DNA of 36,452 nucleotides from contig NZ_SUEG01000044.1 in NCBI RefSeq assembly GCF_005063415.1, positions 2,102 through 38,553 of the forward strand, given 5' to 3'. The notes below the pieces were generated by a model. The model was not told the DNA's origin and made no database searches. It was given only the letters and a program-made list of their open reading frames with translations. This stretch comes from Mesorhizobium sp. Its GTDB lineage: Bacteria; Pseudomonadota; Alphaproteobacteria; Rhizobiales; Rhizobiaceae. A program made the translations under genes and the position numbers. This document shows positions 1 to 7,577 of the stretch, piece by piece. How positions within the stretch are numbered: the stretch's first letter is position 1; every line of letters starts with the position of its first letter.

Positions 1-359
1 CCGTTCATCGATCGTGCCGTGATGGCGGCGACGCGATCCTTGACGCCGATCTCGTCGGCAAGCTCGTCGATGCATTCCTGGTCGATCATCGTCGAATCCA
101 TGTCGGCGATCAGGATCCTCTTGCGCCTGTTCTCAGCCGGCTGGACGGCCACGTCGATCGGTTCGGAAGCAAGCGCGGCCTGCAGGCGCGCCGTTATTTC
201 GGAAGCGTCGACGGTCTCCGGCAAGTCGAGTTCGCAGGCGATGCCTTCGGCCAGCCAGCGAACAGCGCTTGCGCCGACGGACCGCGAGGCCATATTCGCT
301 AGCGTCGACGTCAATGCGCGGCCGGCGGGATGGGATAGAAGCGTGGCGATCAGCGGCAT
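1..359 (-). CDS. serB: Phosphoserine phosphatase SerB, N-terminal part (cut by window edge)
   Basis: The reverse strand encodes the first ~119 residues of a SerB-type HAD phosphatase, which makes L-serine from O-phosphoserine in the last step of the phosphorylated serine pathway. The protein begins MPLIATLLSHPAGRA. Near residue 82 it carries ILIADMDSTMIDQECID, whose DMDST is the HAD motif I with the nucleophilic and acid/base aspartates; the sequence then runs to the window edge. The N-terminal ~75 residues match the regulatory region usual in alphaproteobacterial SerB. The catalytic core (motifs II-IV) lies outside the window. The ATG at 359 is divergent from miaA with only 34 bp between the two starts, so promoter elements must extend into the neighbouring coding sequence. 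The identification rests on motif I plus the serB/miaA arrangement I recall from rhizobia. Confidence 0.9.
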   Translation of the reverse strand, partial: MPLIATLLSHPAGRALTSTLANMASRSVGASAVRWLAEGIACELDLPETVDASEITARLQAALASEPIDVAVQPAENRRKRILIADMDSTMIDQECIDELADEIGVKDRVAAITARSMN

Positions 360-393
360 CGAAAATTCCAGCGGACAGGCGGGCGAAGGCCGC

Positions 394-1317
394 GTGAAGA
401 ACGCGATCCTGATAGCCGGGCCGACCGCCAGCGGCAAGTCGGCGCTCGCACTCGACCTCGCCGAGCGCAATGGCGGTGTCATCGTCAACACCGATTCAAT
501 GCAAGGCTATTCGGTGCTCGACGTGCTGACGGCACGGCCTGGTTCTGCCGAACTCGCCCGCGTCCCCCACTTCCTTTATGGACACGTCGATCCGTCCACC
601 GCCTATTCCACCGGCGCCTGGTTGCGTGATGTCACGAAGCTGATCGACGACGGCACGCTCTCGGGGCGGCAAGTGATTTTCGTCGGCGGCACCGGGCTTT
701 ATTTCCGGGCGCTCACGGAAGGTATCTCGGAGATGCCCGACATTCCGCAATCGATCCGTGATCGCTGGCGCTACGAGCTCCAGGAACAGGGCGCAGTGAG
801 ATTGCACCGCATCCTGTTGCGCGAGGATTCTGCGGCCGGCATGATGCTGAGGCCGACGGATGGCCAGCGCATCGTGCGGGCGCTGGAGGTGCTCGACGCG
901 TCGGGCCGTTCCATCCTGGACTGGCAGGCCGCGCGTGGCCAGCCGTTGATCGACAGGAGCAGCGCGCGCTTTTTCGTCATCGAGCCGGAGCGAGCGGCGC
1001 TGGTGGAGCGGATCGATGCCCGCTTCGACCGCATGCTGGACAAGGGGGCACTGGACGAGGTGAAACAGCTTTCAGCGCTCGGCCTCGATCTCGACCTGCC
1101 GGCGATGAAAGCAATCGGTGTTCGCGAGCTTCAGGCCGCGTTGGCCGGCGCCATCAGTTTTCCCGAGGCCATCGAGCGCGCGAAAATCGCGACGCGGCAA
1201 TATGCCAAACGGCAGGCGACCTGGTTCAGGCACCAATTGGGCCCGGAATGGCAGAGATTGCGTCCTGGTGAGGGGATCGACTCGATGCTCTCACCCCCTC
1301 CTTCGAGCGCAACCTGA
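394..1317 (+). CDS. miaA: tRNA dimethylallyltransferase MiaA
   Basis: MiaA transfers a dimethylallyl group to N6 of A37 in tRNAs that read UNN codons. The 307-residue product starts at a GTG and opens with KNAILIAGPTASGKSA, where GPTASGKS is the P-loop. It continues with the family motifs NTDSMQGY (DSxQ region), VGGTGLYFRAL and, near the C-terminus, RQYAKRQATWFR. The length is usual for MiaA. The reading frame stays open for 125 codons upstream, but that stretch is the antisense of serB and shows no homology, so the GTG at 394 is preferred. It has a purine-rich GGCGAAGG stretch just upstream. The gene is divergent from serB. Cytosolic enzyme; no anomalies seen. Confidence 0.95.
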   Translation: MKNAILIAGPTASGKSALALDLAERNGGVIVNTDSMQGYSVLDVLTARPGSAELARVPHFLYGHVDPSTAYSTGAWLRDVTKLIDDGTLSGRQVIFVGGTGLYFRALTEGISEMPDIPQSIRDRWRYELQEQGAVRLHRILLREDSAAGMMLRPTDGQRIVRALEVLDASGRSILDWQAARGQPLIDRSSARFFVIEPERAALVERIDARFDRMLDKGALDEVKQLSALGLDLDLPAMKAIGVRELQAALAGAISFPEAIERAKIATRQYAKRQATWFRHQLGPEWQRLRPGEGIDSMLSPPPSSAT

Positions 1318-1421
1318 AAAGTCGACACCGAGGGGACATTTCGCGTTGAAGTTGTCCAGGTTAACTGTCCGTAAGCTCCCGCATGCCATAAAATCGATGG
1401 GAACTTTCGAACGGGGAGCAG

Positions 1422-2216
1422 ATGCGTTTCCACAAGGCGGAATCAGCCTTTTTCGTCTTTATTTTTGTGATCCTGGCCGCCGGCCTGGTGACGCTTTACG
1501 CCTATGGGCTCCTGCAAACCCTGGCGGCCGACATTAGCAATACGCCTTCGGAACTCGATGAAATCGTCTATCTCAACAAGCTGCTGTTTGCGACCGGCGT
1601 GCTGCTGGCGACCGCGCTGTTCTTCGGCATTTTCTTCATTTATCCGCTGATCCGAAAGCAGGCGACGGAAGAAGGCAAGCTGCGCGCCATGACTGTTTCG
1701 CTCAGCGCGCGCTCGGAGACGCTGGAGCATGCGGCGCTCACCGACAGCCTCACCGGCATGCAGAACCGGCGTTATTTCGACGATGCGCTGAAGGAATATC
1801 TCGAAGAGTTTCGCCGCATCGAGAAACCAGTCGGGCTGATGATCCTCGACCTCGACCATTTCAAGCAGGTCAACGACAGCCACGGCCACGATGTCGGCGA
1901 CGAGGTGTTGCGGGCCGTCGCCAACTGTCTCAAGGACATGACACGCTATCACGACGTGGTGGCGCGCCTGGGCGGCGAGGAGTTCGCGGTGGTCACGCCC
2001 AATATGGACGCCGAGCTGCTATCCAAATTCGCCGAGCGCATCCGCAAGGCGATCGCCAACATGTCGGTGCTGACAGGCAATGTCCGACTGAAAATCACCA
2101 CCAGCGTCGGACTTGCCGTCTGGGATCGCAAGGAAACCGCTGAGGAGTTCTATCGCCGCGCTGACCGCCAGCTCTATGAGGCAAAGAGGCAAGGGCGCAA
2201 CCGCGTCTGCGCCTGA
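1422..2216 (+). CDS. Membrane-anchored GGDEF diguanylate cyclase
   Basis: A 264-residue protein predicted to make cyclic di-GMP from two GTP. Two hydrophobic segments (about 9-31 and 53-75) flank a short ~20-residue external loop and are followed by a linker (about 78-100) and one GGDEF domain. The active-site signature is intact as GGEEF (about 184-188), preceded by LDLDHFKQVNDSHGHDVGD. Five residues upstream of GGEEF is RYHD, matching the RxxD inhibitory site, so product feedback is expected. There is no EAL domain and the external loop is too small for a recognisable sensor. The start ATG follows GGGGAGCAG, a good ribosome site. A PilZ protein at 32.3-32.6 kb could be a c-di-GMP effector, but no direct link is visible. 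Confidence 0.9.
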   Translation: MRFHKAESAFFVFIFVILAAGLVTLYAYGLLQTLAADISNTPSELDEIVYLNKLLFATGVLLATALFFGIFFIYPLIRKQATEEGKLRAMTVSLSARSETLEHAALTDSLTGMQNRRYFDDALKEYLEEFRRIEKPVGLMILDLDHFKQVNDSHGHDVGDEVLRAVANCLKDMTRYHDVVARLGGEEFAVVTPNMDAELLSKFAERIRKAIANMSVLTGNVRLKITTSVGLAVWDRKETAEEFYRRADRQLYEAKRQGRNRVCA

Positions 2217-2345
2217 AATCACGTCATTGAATTCGAAGCTGGCCGTCTGGTATCGTTTTCTGCGTTTCCGGTGCACGCAGACCGATGTCACCCAGTCAAG
2301 CTGAGATGCTGCCTTTGCGGGGCTTGCCGGGAATAGAGGTGTTCC

Positions 2346-2732
2346 GTGACTAAATCCGATCTCTCCGATCTTTACCGGGGCTATATTGCATGCCTGAACA
2401 AGCAGGATTGGCCAAATCTGGGGCGGTTTGTTCATGATGAAGTGACCCACAACGGTCGCAAGCTCGGATTGTCCGGCTATCTCGAAATGTTGGTGAGAGA
2501 CTTCGACGAAATTCCGGACCTTTACTTCGACATTCAGCTATTGGTTGCCGATCCGCCTTATATAGCGAGCCGGCTAAGCTTCGACTGCGCGCCGAGGGGA
2601 ACGTTCCTGGGGCTCGATGTAGGCGGGAAGAGAATTTCGTTTGCCGAGAACGTATTCTATGAGTTTCAGAGAGAGAAAATTCGCCAGGTGTGGTCAGTTA
2701 TAGACAGGGCAGCCATCGAAGCTCAGCTTTGA
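2346..2732 (+). CDS. SnoaL-like / ester cyclase family protein
   Basis: A 128-residue protein that looks like the SnoaL/NTF2-like fold: an N-terminal helix pair (DLYRGYIACLNKQDWPNL), the RFVHDEVTHNGRKLGLSGY segment typical of SnoaL-type ester cyclases, and alternating strands ending in KIRQVWSVIDRAAIEAQ. Related proteins include polyketide cyclases and many of unknown substrate, so the reaction cannot be assigned. The start is GTG at 2346 with AGAGG six bases upstream. The gene stands alone between the GGDEF gene and the convergent HerA-like gene. No signal peptide or membrane segment is visible. The fold is moderately sure; the function is unknown. Confidence 0.7.
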   Translation: MTKSDLSDLYRGYIACLNKQDWPNLGRFVHDEVTHNGRKLGLSGYLEMLVRDFDEIPDLYFDIQLLVADPPYIASRLSFDCAPRGTFLGLDVGGKRISFAENVFYEFQREKIRQVWSVIDRAAIEAQL

Positions 2733-2776
2733 TATCTGCGGCCGCACCGATGAGGTCTGCCTGAAAGTCGCCCGAC

Positions 2777-4606
2777 TCATTCGTTTTGCGGGCGTAGCCC
2801 GAAGGTCGCCGGCTTGAGGCCGTAGCGTAAGTCGAAATCGTCGTTCCGCTGGGTGCGTGCGGCCGGCGGTTTGCGATAGTCCGAATCGCCCGCCTGCCGG
2901 CCCGGATCGACGACTTCCGCGAAAGGCATTGCCTGCTGTGATTTCGGCACGTTGCGCAGCCGTTCGACGATCGCCACGAGGTCGACCTCGTCGCCGGTTT
3001 CGGACGGCAAGGCGTCCTCGCGCTTGGCCGTGCCGGGGATCAAATCCTCGGAGAGCTTTTCGAACTTCATCCGCATCGTCGTCGCCACGCCTTCCCCGAA
3101 GGCGATGGCCTCGCGCTGGCCCATGGAAGACAGGAACGCCAGCGTCGAAGCCGAGGAATCGGCGATCGCCGACCGGATGATCGCCTGGTCCTGCTCGTTG
3201 GCGAGCCGCATGGCAAAGAACGTCGAGCACTGCGACAGGATGGTCGGGTCGAGCTCGCCCGGGCGCTGGGTGACGACACCGAGATAGCAGCCATATTTAC
3301 GGCCTTCCTTCGCGATGCGCGACAGCGCGTGCCGCGTCGGCGCGAAACCGAGGCGCGGATCGGCCGGCATGTAGCGATGCGCTTCCTCGCACAGGAAGAG
3401 CAGCCGCAGGCGGCCTTCGCTCCACAACGCCAGGTCAAAGGCCAGCCGCGCCAGCACCGAGCATACAGAATTGACCACCTCGGACGGCATGCCGGCCATT
3501 TCGAAGCAGGTCACCGGGCGGCCGTGATGCGGCACGCGGAAGATGTTGCCGATCGTCTCGTGGATGGTGTCCTCGATCAGGCGCGAGTTGAACATGAAAC
3601 GGTAGCGCGGATCGGATGCCGCCAATTCGATACGTGTCTTCAGTGACCTGAGGGTCGGGCGATCGTTCTTGCTTTCCAGCAATCCCATGCGTTCGTCGAC
3701 CAGCTTGATGAGGTCGGCAATGCGATAGGGCACCGGCGCGTCAGCGGTCAGCGCGTCGGTGCTGCGCCGTAGATAGTTGCCGGAGTTCGGATTGCGGTAG
3801 AGGTTCTTTGCCGCGGGAATGAGATCGCGCAAAGCGTCGACCTCTTCCGGGACCGTCTCGCGGCCGCGAAACAGCACCTCGGCAAATTCCTCGAGCTTGA
3901 ACATCCAGAAGGGCAGGTCGAGCGACGTCGAATCGACCCTGACGCAATATTCCGGCAACGACGCGGCGAACTCGTTGTGTGGATCGAGGATGAGCACGCG
4001 CAGGTCGGGCCGGGCGGCGATCGACTTGCGCAAGAGCAGCGACACGGCGGTCGATTTGCCGACCCCGGTGGTGCCGACAATGGCGAAATGGCGCGCCAGC
4101 GTATCGTCGATGGCGATATTGGCGTCGATGGCCTCGTCCTGCGACAGCGTGCCGATGGTGATCGAATGACGCCCGGCGAGATCGTAGACGGCCTGCAGGT
4201 CGCGGCTGCGGATACGATGGGCAATGGCGCCGATATGCGGATAGGTCGTGATGCCACGGTCGAAGACTGGCTTCGCGCCGGGTTCGGCACCGTCGCGCAC
4301 CTCGCCGATCAATTCGATGCTGACCTCGATAGGATTCTGGCCCTCGCTGCTCCAGGCGCGATCCGACTTGCCGATTTCGTAGACCAGGCCGACGGTTCGT
4401 GATGTGCCGAGATTGATCGAGATCATCTTTCCAACGCTCCACAGGCCGGTGACCGTGCCTTCGATATCGTCGGCATAGGCGCTGATGGTGGCGCGCGCCC
4501 CGTCGCATTGCACGACATTGCCCAGAATCCGCTTGTCGTTCTGCTCCGCCCTGCGGCGCTCCAGCAAAGTCGGTTCTCCAATGGAGGCTTCGCGTTCAAC
4601 GAGCAT
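2777..4606 (-). CDS. HerA-like hexameric DNA-translocating ATPase (DUF87/HAS-barrel type)
   Basis: A 609-residue protein with HerA organisation. The N-terminal region (about 25-110) fits a HAS barrel. A Walker A GTTGVGKST lies at 178-186, LILDPHNEF follows at about 205, and the Walker B-like LLFLCEEAHRYMP is at about 402-414. The sensor region GVVTQRPGELDPTILSQC and the downstream SMGQREAIAFGEG are also typical of the HerA/FtsK superfamily. In archaea HerA works with the nuclease NurA in end resection; bacterial versions occur in repair and in defence systems. No NurA, SIR2 or other nuclease gene lies beside it here, so the partner is unknown. The tail after about residue 540 is charged and probably disordered. 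It is divergent from the XRE-cupin gene with a 152-bp gap. Family sure; role inferred. Confidence 0.85.
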   Translation of the reverse strand: MLVEREASIGEPTLLERRRAEQNDKRILGNVVQCDGARATISAYADDIEGTVTGLWSVGKMISINLGTSRTVGLVYEIGKSDRAWSSEGQNPIEVSIELIGEVRDGAEPGAKPVFDRGITTYPHIGAIAHRIRSRDLQAVYDLAGRHSITIGTLSQDEAIDANIAIDDTLARHFAIVGTTGVGKSTAVSLLLRKSIAARPDLRVLILDPHNEFAASLPEYCVRVDSTSLDLPFWMFKLEEFAEVLFRGRETVPEEVDALRDLIPAAKNLYRNPNSGNYLRRSTDALTADAPVPYRIADLIKLVDERMGLLESKNDRPTLRSLKTRIELAASDPRYRFMFNSRLIEDTIHETIGNIFRVPHHGRPVTCFEMAGMPSEVVNSVCSVLARLAFDLALWSEGRLRLLFLCEEAHRYMPADPRLGFAPTRHALSRIAKEGRKYGCYLGVVTQRPGELDPTILSQCSTFFAMRLANEQDQAIIRSAIADSSASTLAFLSSMGQREAIAFGEGVATTMRMKFEKLSEDLIPGTAKREDALPSETGDEVDLVAIVERLRNVPKSQQAMPFAEVVDPGRQAGDSDYRKPPAARTQRNDDFDLRYGLKPATFGLRPQNE

Positions 4607-4723
4607 GGATAGGCCGGTCCCCTTTTCCCAAGCGATGAGCCTAGGCGAACGGGGTTAAGGTGGGATGAGGCGGGATGGTTTAGCGGACATTAAGGAGTTT
4701 GCGAAAAGTGGACGAAACGGTCG

Positions 4724-4752
4724 TTGCTTCGTAGAAAAATTTTCGATATATC
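4724..4752 (+). promoter_or_regulatory. Candidate promoter of the XRE-cupin gene (leaderless start)
   Basis: TTGCTT (4724-4729) and TATATC (4747-4752) are 17 bp apart. Transcription would begin about seven bases downstream, at or next to the ATG at 4759. No Shine-Dalgarno sequence precedes that ATG, so a leaderless mRNA is plausible. The -10 lies inside the palindrome CGATATATCG. This is a pattern match only. Confidence 0.45.
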
Positions 4753-4785
4753 GGATTAATGGATGATATAGCGAACGATATATCC
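4744..4785. promoter_or_regulatory. Paired CGATATATC(G/C) sites, candidate autoregulatory operator
   Basis: The perfect palindrome CGATATATCG (4744-4753) recurs as CGATATATCC (4776-4785), 32 bp apart or about three helical turns. The first overlaps the putative -10 and the second lies inside the first codons of the XRE-cupin gene. The placement fits negative autoregulation by that protein, although other repressors also use such AT palindromes. Confidence 0.4.
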
Positions 4786-5325
4786 TCGACCATCGGCAGA
4801 AGAATACATGCCGAAAGGGTGGTTCGCAGCTGGTCCCTGGCTGAATTGGCCGAGCGGTCCGATGTCTCGAAAGCCATGCTGAGCACGATAGAGCGCGGCA
4901 TGACGAGCCCGACGGCGGCACTCCTCGTGCGCATTGCGGCCGCCTTCGGCATGACGCTCTCCACTTTGATAGCAAGGGCGGAATTGCAAGGCGGTGGCCT
5001 GCTTCGCGAACGTGACCAGCCGGTCTGGAGCGATCCGGCTACCGGTTATGTGCGGCGGCACCTTTCGCCGGTTTCGGACATGCCGCTCGAACTGATCCGA
5101 GTCCAACTGCCGGCGGGCGCCAAGGTAAGTTTCCCGGCGGCGTCCTATGCTTTCATCAGGCAACAGATCTGGATGATCTCCGGGCGGCTGGAATTCACTG
5201 AGGGCGACATCGTTCACAGGCTCGAACCCGGCGACTGCCTGGCGCTCGGCGCTCCATCCGATTGCGTCTTTCACGCTCCGGGCCCGGGCGCCGCCGACTA
5301 TCTGGTTGCGTTGGCCAGGAGCTGA
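4759..5325 (+). CDS. XRE-family regulator with C-terminal cupin domain
   Basis: A 188-residue transcription regulator. Residues ~10-70 form a Cro/C1-type helix-turn-helix (WSLAELAERSDVSKAMLSTIERGMTSPTAALLVRIAAAF). Residues ~105-185 form a cupin barrel (SGRLEFTEGDIVHRLEPGDCLALGAPSDCVFHAPGPGAADYLVAL). This class senses small metabolites through the cupin and often controls nearby transport or acetyltransferase genes. The ATG at 4759 has no clear ribosome site, but a promoter-like element ends seven bases before it, suggesting a leaderless transcript. The next gene begins one base after the stop codon, so the pair is probably co-transcribed. The ligand is unknown. Confidence 0.88.
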   Translation: MDDIANDISSTIGRRIHAERVVRSWSLAELAERSDVSKAMLSTIERGMTSPTAALLVRIAAAFGMTLSTLIARAELQGGGLLRERDQPVWSDPATGYVRRHLSPVSDMPLELIRVQLPAGAKVSFPAASYAFIRQQIWMISGRLEFTEGDIVHRLEPGDCLALGAPSDCVFHAPGPGAADYLVALARS

Positions 5326-5326
5326 G

Positions 5327-5638
5327 GTGAAGGCGCGCCGCCCGAAACGCTCCGACAATGGCGGTCCGCCGCTCGACGACTATGACGGTCCGCCCTGGGG
5401 CAAGGGCGATCCCTATGTCTTTCTTGCCTGGCGGACCGCCCATGCCCAGGCATGGAAAGTGCCGAGCCGCGAGATCATGCTGATGCGGCTGGACAAGGCC
5501 GAGCGGCTGGGCCTGACCTATGAGGAATACACGCTCGAACTGCTGGAACGCGGGCGACATCTGCAAGAGGAAGACGCCGATCGCATCGCGGAAATCCGCC
5601 GGGCCAGGAAGCGGAAGCGGACCAGTCATTTCGACTGA
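5327..5638 (+). CDS. Small conserved rhizobial-type protein of unknown function
   Basis: A 103-residue basic, soluble protein opening with RRPKRSDNGGPPLDDYDGPPW and continuing with a helical region containing PSREIMLMRLDKAERLGLTYEEYTLELLERGR. I recall similar short proteins in Rhizobiales genomes but know no function. The GTG at 5327 is chosen because it sits one base after the XRE-cupin stop, a coupled arrangement, while the upstream ATG at 5306 would overlap that gene by 20 bp. The C-terminus is very Arg/Lys-rich (RRARKRKRTSHFD), which could bind nucleic acid; that is only a guess. No signal peptide or membrane segment is present. Confidence 0.75.
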   Translation: MKARRPKRSDNGGPPLDDYDGPPWGKGDPYVFLAWRTAHAQAWKVPSREIMLMRLDKAERLGLTYEEYTLELLERGRHLQEEDADRIAEIRRARKRKRTSHFD

Positions 5639-5659
5639 CGGACGGCGCAGGGGAACCAC

Positions 5660-6076
5660 ATGAGTTCGATCGAAATCAGGCCACTCACCGGTACTGACGG
5701 AACGCAAAAAATGCTGGCGGATCTGCTGATCGGTACAGTCGCTGCCGGCGGCTCGGTCAGCTTCATGCATCCGCTGGCGCCAGAGATGGCCGCGGCCTTC
5801 TGGAACAAGTCGCTTCAAGCGGCCGCCAGAGGCGAAAGGGCGGTGCTTGGAGCCTGGAACGGCGAGGCGCTGGTCGGCACAGTCACCTTGCTGCTCGACT
5901 GCCCTCCCAACCAGCCGCACCGGGCCGAGATCGCCAAGCTGATGACCCGCCTCGATTACCGCGGCAAGGGCATAGCAACCCGCCTGGCCGGCGAAATACC
6001 GGATTTTGCGCTGAAGCCGCATGGCGGGCTCACAGCCACCCTCATCTATTGGAAACGCATCGGCCGGACACCGTGA
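5660..6076 (+). pseudogene. GNAT acetyltransferase with an internal in-frame deletion
   Basis: The 138-residue reading frame begins like a complete GNAT N-acetyltransferase: a ~60-residue N-terminal part, then LGAWNGEALVGTVTLLLDCPPNQPHRAEIAKLMTRLDYRGKGIATRL. The RGKGIATRL segment is the acetyl-CoA pyrophosphate loop (R/QxxGxG/A). Directly after it the sequence jumps to IPDFALKPHGGLTATLIYWKRIG, which in relatives is the last strand. The usual helix and strand between them (about 40-50 residues, including the LxLDT and LYxxLGF segments) are missing without loss of frame. The protein is therefore probably inactive, although a shortened functional form cannot be excluded. The ATG has a good site (AGGGGAA). 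A probable IS relic lies about 100 bp downstream. Confidence 0.65.
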
Positions 6077-6180
6077 TGGCGACAACGATGCACCTTTGCA
6101 ACACCCGTCGGACCATCGCGGGCGTGGAAACAATAGCTCTTGCGTCAAATTGGCGGCGAGCTTAGAGAAGCCGCCCATTC

Positions 6181-6240
6181 TGATCCGTCGTCCTGAAAGG
6201 AGACCTGTCAATGACCCGGCGATCCAGATCGACACATTCC
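6181..6240 (+). mobile_element. Probable relic of an IS3-family left end
   Basis: The stretch beginning TGATCCGTCGTCCTGAAAGG, followed by a strong ribosome site (AAGGAGA) and an ATG at 6211, encodes MTRRSRSTHS. From memory, rhizobial IS3-type OrfA proteins begin MTRRSRRTHSPAFKAKVALAA. The resemblance stops abruptly at the eleventh codon, so only the first ~60 bp of the element would remain. The frame continues without homology to a stop at 6348, out of phase with the PcfJ gene. No right end or target duplication was found. The assignment relies on ten residues and on remembered sequences. Confidence 0.4.
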
Positions 6241-6295
6241 GTGCCGACGCTGGAATTGCGTGCGGCTGATAGGGTTCCAATCAGGAAGAGCGGCC

Positions 6296-7456
6296 ATGGC
6301 AAAGTCCATGATCCAGCGCAGGCAGGATGCCGAGCGCGAACGCATTGAAGCATATGCCGTAACGCTGCGGCGGGTTTTTCCCGTCCCGCGTCCCGCTCCG
6401 GATTTCGAGCGGGCGCTCGACGAGGCACGTCGGGGCTTTGCCGGTATGGCGATCCGCGACGGCGCGCTGTGGCGTCCAAAGCTGAAGACGCGCGACCCCG
6501 CGCGGTTGCGGCTGGCCGCGGCGCGCCATCTCTATGCGCGCTACCCGGTTACAGCCGCGCTCGAGGGTATCTGGCTGGACAGCTCGGGGTTGAGTGCCGG
6601 CGAGATTGCGCTTCGCAAGGCTTGGTATATCGCAGTGGCGCGTGGGGACTCGCTCTACAAGGCGGGCGCCTGTGCGTGGCTGTCCCGCAAGGAGGTGCAT
6701 TGCTTCTTGAACTTGCCCGGCGATTTCACGTTCGACGAGGCATTTTGGGTGGCGATCGCCCGGTCCTACACGGATGATTCCGGGTTGGCGGCCCGACTTG
6801 CCAAGTCGAAAATCGCGCGCACGCCACGTAACGATCTGGCCTTCTGGCGCGAGGTGACACGGTTCTTCTGCGGGCAACCCGCGTCGAAGGAGGAGATCGA
6901 CGATCTATGCGACTATATCGGCGCCGTGCACCAGCGCGATGCAGGGTACAGCCTGAAGGGTCGCACGCTCGCCTCGCTGCGTCGGCAGATGTTGGACTGG
7001 CATCGCGACATTGCCGCGATCGAACGCATCGAGGCAATGCGCCGCCGCGCTGCCGGGCGGGCCACGCGTACTGCCGGGACGCAGTCGCAGGGTCGCGCCT
7101 GGCACGGCTCGCGCCTCGACGACTGGGACTGGCAGCCGTCGACCAAGGAGGCAAAGGCGCATGGCGAGCGTTTCTCCGTCCGTCAGTTGAAGACGGCCGA
7201 GGATCTGGTCGCCGAGAGTCGGGCGATGCATCATTGCGTCTCGATATATGCAGCCAAATGCATCGCCGGCAGTGCCTCGATCTGGGTGCTGCGGCGCTCG
7301 GCGCTCGGCAAGATCGAGCGGTTGCTGACGATCGAACTCGATCCGCAAAACCGTGCGGTGCAGGTGCGCGGTTTCGGCAACCGTCTCGCTTCGCTCGAGG
7401 AGCGCAAGATAATCGAGCGCTGGGCCAAGGCGAGGGGTGTGGTGCTCTGCGCCTGA
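6296..7456 (+). CDS. PcfJ-domain protein
   Basis: A 386-residue protein whose C-terminal third resembles the PcfJ family, first named from an enterococcal conjugative plasmid but also common on proteobacterial chromosomes. The recognisable block is FSVRQLKTAEDLVAESRAMHHCVSIYAAKCIAGSASIWVLRR (about residues 295-340), with the invariant His-His-Cys, followed by LLTIELDPQNRAVQVRGFGNR. The N-terminal two thirds are helical and rich in Arg. The biochemical function is not established. The ATG at 6296 follows AGGAAGAG. No PcfK, relaxase or other conjugation gene is near, so it stands alone. A stem-loop lies just after its stop codon. Family moderately sure; role unknown. Confidence 0.75.
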   Translation: MAKSMIQRRQDAERERIEAYAVTLRRVFPVPRPAPDFERALDEARRGFAGMAIRDGALWRPKLKTRDPARLRLAAARHLYARYPVTAALEGIWLDSSGLSAGEIALRKAWYIAVARGDSLYKAGACAWLSRKEVHCFLNLPGDFTFDEAFWVAIARSYTDDSGLAARLAKSKIARTPRNDLAFWREVTRFFCGQPASKEEIDDLCDYIGAVHQRDAGYSLKGRTLASLRRQMLDWHRDIAAIERIEAMRRRAAGRATRTAGTQSQGRAWHGSRLDDWDWQPSTKEAKAHGERFSVRQLKTAEDLVAESRAMHHCVSIYAAKCIAGSASIWVLRRSALGKIERLLTIELDPQNRAVQVRGFGNRLASLEERKIIERWAKARGVVLCA

Positions 7457-7464
7457 AACGGAAG

Positions 7465-7492
7465 ACCCGCGCGGCGGAAAGGCCGCGCGGGT
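7465..7492 (+). terminator. GC-rich stem-loop after the PcfJ gene
   Basis: A perfect 11-bp stem, ACCCGCGCGGC (7465-7475) with GCCGCGCGGGT (7482-7492), closes a six-base loop nine bases after the PcfJ-protein stop codon. There is no T-run, so it may protect the 3' end or act as a weak or Rho-assisted terminator. Confidence 0.55.
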
Positions 7493-7539
7493 GCACAATG
7501 GGCGGATGTGCCGACGTCAGGCCAAGTGCACATTCGCCG

Positions 7540-7569
7540 TTGACAGCGGCGTCAAACCAATTCTATTGT
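7540..7569 (+). promoter_or_regulatory. Candidate promoter of the ilvB leader transcript
   Basis: TTGACA (7540-7545) is a full consensus -35. TATTGT (7564-7569) is an acceptable -10 at an 18-bp spacing. Transcription should begin near 7575-7578, which coincides with the ATG of the leader peptide. Confidence 0.6.
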
Positions 7570-7577
7570 CCGCCACC

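Noticed and set aside
19..393. Upstream extension of the miaA frame
   Set aside because: It is antisense to serB; MiaA homology begins just after the GTG at 394.
7531..7555. CGCCG...CGGCG repeat around the ilv leader -35 as an operator
   Set aside because: Only five bases per arm in a GC-rich region, easily due to chance.
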